Part shown: one piece after another, positions 7,661 through 13,869 of the stretch
How the letters are laid out: every line of letters begins with the position of its first letter
How positions within the stretch are numbered: the first letter of the stretch is position 1
Assembly (NCBI GenBank): GCA_016871535.1
Contig: VHCZ01000042.1
Location: 1-34,220, forward strand
From: Verrucomicrobiota bacterium
Lineage (GTDB): Bacteria > Verrucomicrobiota > Verrucomicrobiia > Limisphaerales > SIBE01
Length of the DNA stretch: 34,220 nucleotides
Direction: 5' to 3'
Translations under genes and position numbers: made by a program
The notes under the pieces: generated by a model
What the model was told of the DNA's origin: nothing
Database searches by the model: none
What the model saw: the letters and a program-made list of their open reading frames with translations, nothing else

Positions 7661-8386
7661 ATGAAAAACCGTGCCTTCACGCTCATCGAACTGCTCGTCG
7701 TCATCGCGATTATCGCCATCCTGGCCAGCATGCTTTTGCCCGCGCTCAGCAAATCGCGGCTCAAAGCCGAGCAATCGTATTGTCTGAACAACATGAAACA
7801 AATCGGGCTGGCCGTCGCGATGTACGCGCCGGACTTCGATGAGCGATTTCCCTTGTGCAAGAATTGGGGCCGGTCCTGGGGCGACAGCTACCGGCTGCGC
7901 AACGATAACATGTGGATGCCGGAGTTGCTCGAGCCGTATCTGGGCAGAAATCAGGCGAAACCGACGAACTATTCCGCGTCGAAAGTTCCCCAGCCCACGC
8001 GCGGGACGTTCGCCTGTCCCACCGGCATCCGAACGAAAGATCTTGTGGCCCCGCGACTGCAAAATTTCATCCGCGACAACGACCACGTCAGTTATGTCTG
8101 GAACCACATTTATCTGAAGAAGGACAATTCCACCTATGAAGAGAAACGTCCGGTGAGCGGCCGCCGCACGGAAGACGTCGGGAGCGCGTCGCGAGCGGTG
8201 CTGGTCTGGGAGATGCCCTACTGGACTCCGCTTCTCTCCGCGCATCGGGACGCGCTCAACCTGGTGTTTGCCGATGGCCACGCCGCTCTGGAAAAGCGCA
8301 AGCTGGACGAATTCGACTGGTGGGCTTACCACAGCCGCCGGGGCTGGGAGGACTCGGACCTGACGGGGAAGACGCAAAAGCAGTAG
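7661..8386 (+). CDS. Prepilin-like protein with H-X9-DG tail
   Basis: A 241-residue pseudopilin-like protein. The N-terminus [19 protein letters not shown] is a class III prepilin leader: a prepilin peptidase would cleave before FTLIE, with Ala rather than Gly at position -1, as is common in this phylum, and the following hydrophobic helix anchors the protein in the inner membrane. The C-terminal part includes [16 protein letters not shown], the H-X9-DG processing-associated motif known from the large families of such proteins in Verrucomicrobia and Planctomycetes. The ATG at 7661 places the leader correctly; a GTG seven codons upstream is possible. The stop codon TAG at 8384-8386 is part of a REP palindrome (8383-8407), so the present C-terminus (GKTQKQ) may have been set by that insertion. 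Confidence 0.85.
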   Translation: MKNRAFTLIELLVVIAIIAILASMLLPALSKSRLKAEQSYCLNNMKQIGLAVAMYAPDFDERFPLCKNWGRSWGDSYRLRNDNMWMPELLEPYLGRNQAKPTNYSASKVPQPTRGTFACPTGIRTKDLVAPRLQNFIRDNDHVSYVWNHIYLKKDNSTYEEKRPVSGRRTEDVGSASRAVLVWEMPYWTPLLSAHRDALNLVFADGHAALEKRKLDEFDWWAYHSRRGWEDSDLTGKTQKQ

Positions 8387-8407
8387 GGCAGGCATCTTGC
8401 CTGCCTG
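8383..8407 (+). repeat. REP palindrome overlapping a stop codon
   Basis: GTAG foot followed by GGCAGGC, loop ATCTT, and GCCTGCC. It is nearly identical to the REPs around the RAYT at 15292-16132. Its TAG is the stop codon of the prepilin-like gene. Confidence 0.75.
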
Positions 8408-8466
8408 GACGGACTCGAACTGAACTTACGAAAAAGTCAGAGCAGATTTCAAAAGGAGAAACCTTG

Positions 8467-8524
8467 GGTTCTTCGTTTCCTTTGTTTGCTTCTGTTTTTA
8501 CAAAAGGCAGCGAAGAGAACAAAG
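8467..8524. repeat. TTCGTTTCCTTTGTTTGC-type inverted repeat
   Basis: CTTTGTTTGCTTCTG on the left is mirrored imperfectly by CAAAAGGCAGCGAAGAGAAC on the right. The same sequence type forms a longer-spaced inverted pair at 31220-31372. No coding potential is seen between 8408 and 8616. Confidence 0.5.
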
Positions 8525-8616
8525 TAAGCGGGGAGTTGCATCGGGTGACCGTCCTCAAATCCAAATCTTGAGAGGTCGGTGCGGAATTCACCCCCGATTT
8601 CATGGGGAACTTCGTG

Positions 8617-9420
8617 CTATCGCGCTTGCGGGCGAAATTCCGCTTTCGCTCTGGGCAAGAGTTCCTTGATGTGGCGGATGCGGTCGGTGGTGACAGGGTG
8701 AGTTCGCAGAAACCAAAGCCCGTGGTCGCTCCCGCCCGTCGCGGCAGCAAAGCGTTCCCAAAATGCAACGGCGGCTTCCGGATTGTAGCCCGCGCGGGCC
8801 ATGTAAATCAGCCCCATCGCGTCCGCTTCGGATTCGTTTTGCCGGCTGTGCGGCAAGGCCACGCCCAGTTGGGTCCCGAGTCCGTAAACCATGGACATGG
8901 CGGCTTGCGTTTTTGGATCGGATTTGGCCAGGCTCATGCCCAGGACTTGCCCGCCGAGTTCGCGCAACAGGGCTTCGCTCATGCGCTCGGCGCCGTGATG
9001 CGCCGAAGCGTGGGCCACTTCATGGCCCAGCACTGTAGCCAGGCCGGCTTCATCTTTGGTGATCGGCAGGATGCCGGTGTAAACGCCGATCTTCCCGCCG
9101 GGCAAACAAAAGGCATTCGCTTCCTTGCTTTCGAAGACCACGAATTCCCATTGCGCGTCCGGCAAGTCGTTCGCGGCCGCGGCCGCGATGCGCTTGCCGA
9201 CCTTTTGCACCAGCGCGATCGCCGCGGCGTCGCGGCTGACGGGCACTTCCTTCTTCATCTGTTCGAAGCTCGACAAGCCCAATTGCATTTCCTGCCCCGG
9301 CGAGAAGAAGTTGAGTTGTTTGCGCCCGGTGATGGGCACCGTGGCGCAGCCGTTGAAACCGAGAAAAGCGGGAAGTGAAAGCGCGAGGACCCAGGCAAAT
9401 CGGCTCAATGATTTTTGCAT
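8617..9420 (-). CDS. M48-family metallopeptidase lipoprotein
   Basis: A 267-residue zinc metallopeptidase of family M48, similar in layout to the periplasmic lipoproteins LoiP/YcaL that take part in envelope protein quality control. A hydrophobic leader ends in the lipobox GFNGC, giving lipidated Cys25. The zinc site is HEVAH (H133, E134, H137), with the third ligand in ESEAD (E196/D200). The segment ANAFCLPGGKIGVYTGI is characteristic of the family. Length is usual for a soluble M48 lipoprotein; no TPR extension is present. The gene stands alone, 67 bases downstream of the zinc-ribbon gene on the same strand, so a shared transcript is possible. Confidence 0.88.
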   Translation of the reverse strand: MQKSLSRFAWVLALSLPAFLGFNGCATVPITGRKQLNFFSPGQEMQLGLSSFEQMKKEVPVSRDAAAIALVQKVGKRIAAAAANDLPDAQWEFVVFESKEANAFCLPGGKIGVYTGILPITKDEAGLATVLGHEVAHASAHHGAERMSEALLRELGGQVLGMSLAKSDPKTQAAMSMVYGLGTQLGVALPHSRQNESEADAMGLIYMARAGYNPEAAVAFWERFAAATGGSDHGLWFLRTHPVTTDRIRHIKELLPRAKAEFRPQAR

Positions 9421-9487
9421 GGGCGCAATAAATCACACCGCCGCGCACTCGACAATCCGGACTCTAACGGGTTACCCAAGCCGCGGC

Positions 9488-9835
9488 TTATTCTCCCACG
9501 TAGGACGGCGGCCTGTATTCGACGATGTACGTGATCACCTTGTACGCGATCAGGACGAAGGCGATGAGGAGGACAATCTGGAAAGGGGTGATCTTGGGGT
9601 TGCGCCCGAAAACGCGGCGGCGCACGCGGCTCCACATCGAACGGTGCAGGCGATGGCCGCAATACCCGCAACGCGAGGCGGAACGCACGGTCGAATGCCC
9701 GCAATTATGGCAGGAGATGTAGAGACGCGAGCCGCACTGGACGCAATGGTTCGTGCCGGCGGCGTTGGCCTGGCCGCATTTGGCGCATTCGACCGGCGCC
9801 TTGCCTTTTTCTCCGGTCTTTTCGGTTTCAGACAT
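9488..9835 (-). CDS. Double zinc-ribbon membrane protein
   Basis: A 115-residue protein with two zinc ribbons built from paired cysteines: CAKCG with CVQCG (about residues 17-35), and CHNCG with CGYCG (about 42-60). A basic linker (RSMWSRVRRRVFGRNPK) follows, then one hydrophobic membrane segment (FQIVLLIAFVLIAYKVITYI). The ribbons are probably cytoplasmic and the short tail outside, by the positive-inside rule. Such small zinc-ribbon/TM proteins are common but uncharacterised, and I assign no function. Confidence 0.7.
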   Translation of the reverse strand: MSETEKTGEKGKAPVECAKCGQANAAGTNHCVQCGSRLYISCHNCGHSTVRSASRCGYCGHRLHRSMWSRVRRRVFGRNPKITPFQIVLLIAFVLIAYKVITYIVEYRPPSYVGE

Positions 9836-9969
9836 CGGAGCGAGTCATGCCACGCAATTCACGAGTGCTGTCAGCGGGCTGCGCAGGAGGAACGCGCTTG
9901 AACCCGCACACTTTCGAGGACGGGCGCTTTCGTAACTGAAGCGCCGGGAGGTGTCAAACCCAAGAATGG

Positions 9970-10365
9970 TTGAGTGCTTTCTCCCTCTCTTCCCTGCCAG
10001 GGAGAAGAGGGGCCGGGGAGAGGAAGGCCGTCCTTATGGGTTGCCCCTTCCCATGAACCTGCGTTGGTTTGTAGTCCCGCCTTTAGGCGGCTCCGGCGCT
10101 CCGGACAGGCTGAAGCCTGGACTACGAACCGTGCGTGGTTCATGGGCCGTGGGCATGGTTCTGAAACCAACGGAGCTTCCCATGAAGCGTGTCTTCGGAC
10201 CGTGGCCTTTAGGCCGCTTCAGCGCCGAACTCGAGAGCGGGGCCGGAAGCAGCCTGAAGGCTGCGGTCCGCGCAGTTCCCGGTTCATGGGCCATGGGCAT
10301 GGTTCTGAAACCAAGGAAGCTCTCCACAATCCTCTCCCCACTCACGCCTCGCGGGGAGAGGATGA
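9970..10365 (+). repeat. Two tandem interspersed repeats (R2, R3) between CTCTCCC-type palindromes
   Basis: R2 (about 10046-10185) and R3 (about 10172-10327) are consecutive copies of the CCATGAACC...GGTTCATGG element, sharing the linker GGGCATGGTTCTGAAACCAA. R3 matches R1 closely (CGGACCGTGGCCTTTAGGCC). R2 has a different inner stem, with GTAGTCC on the left and GGACTAC on the right. Outside lie CTCTTCCCTGCCAGGGAGAAG near 9985 and CTCTCCCC...GGGGAGAG near 10333-10363. No gene is visible between 9836 and 10385. Confidence 0.75.
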
Positions 10366-10385
10366 AGACTCCCAATCAAGGCCAA

Positions 10386-10686
10386 TCACACCGAATCCCG
10401 AATCACCCACGGCGTTCTGTAGCTCGGCCGTTTGAGGAATTGATTCGCTTCGGGTGTCCTTGGAAATGTCTCCGTTTTCGCGTCGAAGGCCAGCTTGGTG
10501 TTGCCCATGCGCCAGGCGACGTTCGCCAGATGGCAAAGCAGGATTGGATCAAATCGCGCGCCGCCTTGACGTATGGCGCGCTCCGGCTTTGCATGCCGAC
10601 GGTGACGACGCGTTGGTACTTGCGCGCGGCCTCGACCATCTTGCGGCCTTCCCAGGCGATTGATGGTTTTCATGGGATTTCAGATG
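10386..10686 (-). pseudogene. Decayed Gfo/Idh/MocA oxidoreductase remnant
   Basis: Two fragments of one family appear in different frames. One frame gives [20 protein letters not shown] (middle of the NAD-binding domain). The other gives [20 protein letters not shown] and ends PYRTPWV-like ([14 protein letters not shown]), the typical C-terminus of these enzymes. The linking sequence and most of the catalytic domain are missing, so an internal deletion is likely. The upstream edge, near 10690, runs into palindromic sequence including CGACGCTCCCGCGGAGCC, and a TIR-like fragment (GGAAACGGACCAC) lies near 10791-10803. No function is expected. An intact relative lies at 24687-26042. Confidence 0.7.
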
Positions 10687-10816
10687 CAAGATGAGGCTCC
10701 GCGGGAGCGTCGCCCCACCCACCATTGTTTGGCACTGACATTTCAATTGAGGGTGCTGCGCCGCCGCGCAGCCCCACCGGGACCAGAATAGGAAACGGAC
10801 CACGTAGGTGGCACCG

Positions 10817-13648
10817 TCACTGTTTGAGTCGATAGAATTTCCGCGTCCCACTCAGCGCGATTGTCTTCGGACTGGTTCCTCCCACGTCGGCCCACGGACC
10901 GGTGACGTCGTCCGCGCCTTGCAACGTGCCGCTTCCGATCCATTCGAGTATCAGGTTCCCGGCCTCGCGGCGGAAGTTGGTGAACTTGGGTTGACCGGGC
11001 GGCGGCGCGGTCGCAGGAACGAAGGCAAGATAATCCACATCCAAAGCGCCGGGCAGAACCGTGAAGCGCAGAGTTCGCTCGCCGGTGAGGTTGACGGTTA
11101 CGGGTTTGCCCTCGTCGTCTTTCAACTGCACGATGTGCCACACGTCCCAATTCCCCGTGGCTTTCGCCTTGAATGTCCCCAGCTTGACCTTGGTTTGCGC
11201 GGCCGTCGTGGCGCCACCGGTGATCTCGGCCAACTCGCCCGCTTCGTCCGCGCCGCCAGAAGCGAGGTGCGCATAGACGTTGTAATCCTTGGCCGGTGTA
11301 GGAAAGGCTCGCGTGTAATTGTACCAATCGCCTGCGTCGTTCCAGCCGACCACATGATTGACTTCGATACTGAACGAACCCCGGTCCAGACCCGAGGCCG
11401 GTGGCGCGGCAGTGTCTCCGAATTTTCCGGCTTCGACCCCTGTTCCCGGACGATATACCGCCTGCGCGCTTCCTTTGTTCACTTCAAAGTAATCGATTCC
11501 CAAATCCGATCCGTCGCCGAGCGTGCCATCGACTCCATCGCCAAGGTCCTTGTACGCGCCACCCGGATACTTTCCCGTCATCCCAATGGGTTTGTCTTTG
11601 ATGTATTTTCCATGGCCGAAGTTGAAATCTTCCGCCTCGATGAACAGCGTGCCGGCCGCAAAGGCTTTCTCCGTGATCCGCGTTGAAAAATCCCAGCTCA
11701 CGGTCCGGGACACCGGAGGCGTGCTTAAATCGGCGTAAGTCAATGTGACCTTGTGCTTCGATCCTTCGGCTAACACGCTCGCGAGAGTCGCCGTCGCGGT
11801 GGTGGTGTCGCCGGACTTCGACGCGACCGTTTTAAGCGGCGCGCCGTCGAGCGTCATCGTGACGGTGGCAGGGTTGATTTTGTTGGAACCGTCCACGAAC
11901 ACCGCCTTGATCGGGCCTGTTCCAGATTGGTCTTGAGCGCCGACGCCCGGCGTGACCGAGCTGATATAGGCGGGGGGGGCGCCGGCGGTCGGGCGATAGG
12001 CTTTGATCGCGGCTGGGTCACTCGTATCGTTAATCAGGATCTTCTTGTTATCCGGCGTCACGCTGAACCATTCCACCGCCGAGTCGCCCCCGCCCTCCTC
12101 GTAAATTAGGCGGAACGGATACACGCCCGCCTTCTCCACGACGAACGTAAAGGTCGTATCGGCGACGCCGCGGCCGCCGTCGAACTGGCCGAGCCGTGTC
12201 GCGAACTGGTCGCGTGGGTCGCCCGAAAAACTGGAGACGCGAAACCCGTCGTCGCTGTTCACGCCCATCTTCACGGTGCCGGCGGGCAAGCCGAGGTAAG
12301 CAATGATTTCCAGAGAGTAATTATCGTCGTTGGTGCCGTCGTTCGCGAGCCCGGGCGTGTTTTGCGTATCGTTGTTGGTGAAGCTGCCCTGGCCCCCCGT
12401 GTTCCAATAATTGATCGTGCCGGTTTCATCGAAATAATCTTGCCCGTATTGCCTGGTTTTGAACATCGAAGTGTCGGCCTGGTTGTCGCCGTGCAAACCC
12501 GCCAGTTGCTCCTCGGTCCAGGCCAGATTGTTGGGTTGCCCGGTGGATTTCCAGGTGCGAACCAGGAACCCCTTCTTGCTGGTGTCTGGCGTGACTGCGG
12601 CCGAGACCGGGATGACGTTGTAGTTTTCCACGGTGAAGGACCATTCTTTGGTGAAGTTGGTGTTCTTATCATCTTTGTAGGTCACCTTCGCTTTGTGAAC
12701 CGAGTTCGGGGCGAAGATCTGGGCTGGCACGTAGCGGACCGTCGTGACTTCAGCTTGTTTCGTCGAAGTCCCGGTCACGGCTGAGCCGTCCAGTTCGAGC
12801 GCGACGGAATTCGGCGCCAATTTCGTCGTGCCATCGACAAAGATGACGCTGATCCCCAGGTCGTAGCGAGCGGCCCTGGAGTCTGGCGAAGGCGACACTG
12901 AGGCGGTCAAGGGTTCCACCGGCGCCGTCGTGGTCGTGATCGGAGTGTCCGCCGGAACCAGCACCGCTTTGCTGATCAGCGTGCCGTGGTTCGCGAACCC
13001 CGAAGCATCATTGACCACCCCGTTGACCGCTTCATCAAAGTGGTACAACGCGACCGTATCCCCGTCCGGGAGGAACGCACTCTTGGGGAGAGGATACCCG
13101 GCTTCGGTATAACGGACGACTTTTGAAATGCGGACCTCATCGACCAGGCCGGTGAAGATGCTGTGCGTGTCGCCGCCGCGGGTGCGGCGGCCTACTTTGA
13201 ATGTGTCCGGCGAATCATTCAGGATCCCGGGCTTGTCAAACGCCTTCAGAAACTTCCCGTTGACGAAGGTGCGGATAGTGCTGCCGTTCCAGGTCACAGC
13301 GACGTGCGTCCATTTGTCCACCGGGACGTTTTCTTCGCTGTTCCACCATTCCCACGCCCCGCCTTTTGGTTGAACGGCGGTCTGGAAGGTCTCATCTTTG
13401 ACGGCAATCTCGTAGGCGTCTTCCTTGTTCAGGATCATGTTTTCGCCTGTGTTGATCGCTGGCTTGACCCACGCCTCGACGGTAAAGGCGGTGCCCAGGT
13501 CGCCATCCAGGCTCCGGTGGTCGGGAGCGGCGAAGTAACTCTCCGGATCACCTTCGAGTTTCAATGCCATTTGAGCCGCATCACAGAAGGGAATCAGAGC
13601 CCCGACACTGCTCAGCAGGCAAAACGTCTTGAGGAGGTTGTTTTTCAT
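10817..13648 (-). CDS. Exported LamG and CBM6-like multidomain protein
   Basis: A 943-residue exported protein. The start at 13648 gives MKNNLLKTFCLLSSVGAL, a Sec signal peptide; ten more codons are open upstream but would spoil it. Next is a LamG/concanavalin-like domain (about 25-215; motifs FTVEAWVKP, WTHVAVTWNG, GLVDEVRIS). Middle segments with Ig-like strands surround a PA14-like region (VKMGVNSDDGFRVSS, AGVYPFRLIYEEGGGDSAVEWF). Near the C-terminus a CBM6-like segment begins TLFIEAEDFN and contains NDAGDWYNYTR and VDYLAFVP. The last 50 residues (LILEWIGSGTLQGADDVTGP) match the C-terminal module of the protein at 1717-4962. The domains point to carbohydrate binding outside the cell; no catalytic domain is recognised. 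Confidence 0.85.
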   Translation of the reverse strand: MKNNLLKTFCLLSSVGALIPFCDAAQMALKLEGDPESYFAAPDHRSLDGDLGTAFTVEAWVKPAINTGENMILNKEDAYEIAVKDETFQTAVQPKGGAWEWWNSEENVPVDKWTHVAVTWNGSTIRTFVNGKFLKAFDKPGILNDSPDTFKVGRRTRGGDTHSIFTGLVDEVRISKVVRYTEAGYPLPKSAFLPDGDTVALYHFDEAVNGVVNDASGFANHGTLISKAVLVPADTPITTTTAPVEPLTASVSPSPDSRAARYDLGISVIFVDGTTKLAPNSVALELDGSAVTGTSTKQAEVTTVRYVPAQIFAPNSVHKAKVTYKDDKNTNFTKEWSFTVENYNVIPVSAAVTPDTSKKGFLVRTWKSTGQPNNLAWTEEQLAGLHGDNQADTSMFKTRQYGQDYFDETGTINYWNTGGQGSFTNNDTQNTPGLANDGTNDDNYSLEIIAYLGLPAGTVKMGVNSDDGFRVSSFSGDPRDQFATRLGQFDGGRGVADTTFTFVVEKAGVYPFRLIYEEGGGDSAVEWFSVTPDNKKILINDTSDPAAIKAYRPTAGAPPAYISSVTPGVGAQDQSGTGPIKAVFVDGSNKINPATVTMTLDGAPLKTVASKSGDTTTATATLASVLAEGSKHKVTLTYADLSTPPVSRTVSWDFSTRITEKAFAAGTLFIEAEDFNFGHGKYIKDKPIGMTGKYPGGAYKDLGDGVDGTLGDGSDLGIDYFEVNKGSAQAVYRPGTGVEAGKFGDTAAPPASGLDRGSFSIEVNHVVGWNDAGDWYNYTRAFPTPAKDYNVYAHLASGGADEAGELAEITGGATTAAQTKVKLGTFKAKATGNWDVWHIVQLKDDEGKPVTVNLTGERTLRFTVLPGALDVDYLAFVPATAPPPGQPKFTNFRREAGNLILEWIGSGTLQGADDVTGPWADVGGTSPKTIALSGTRKFYRLKQ

Positions 13649-13869
13649 AAACGGGAGGAGGTTTGGCGAAATAGGCACGCAGATTTTCCCTGCATGCGAG
13701 TCATCGTAAACTGAGTGTTTGGGTGAACGCCGGGACAGTAGGCCAGAACCCGGATCGGGTCAAGCGGAGGGGCAGACTCGGATTGCGAAGCATTGCCCAT
13801 CTCGCGGGCGTGGCTACAATTAACCCGGCCAATCTGGCAGGACTGGCCGGAAACCCTTCGAGCAATGGC

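Noticed and set aside
13723-13869. N-terminal extension of the helicase from 13723
   Set aside because: The 49 extra residues lack similarity to the family; the ATG at 13870 better matches the usual N-terminus.
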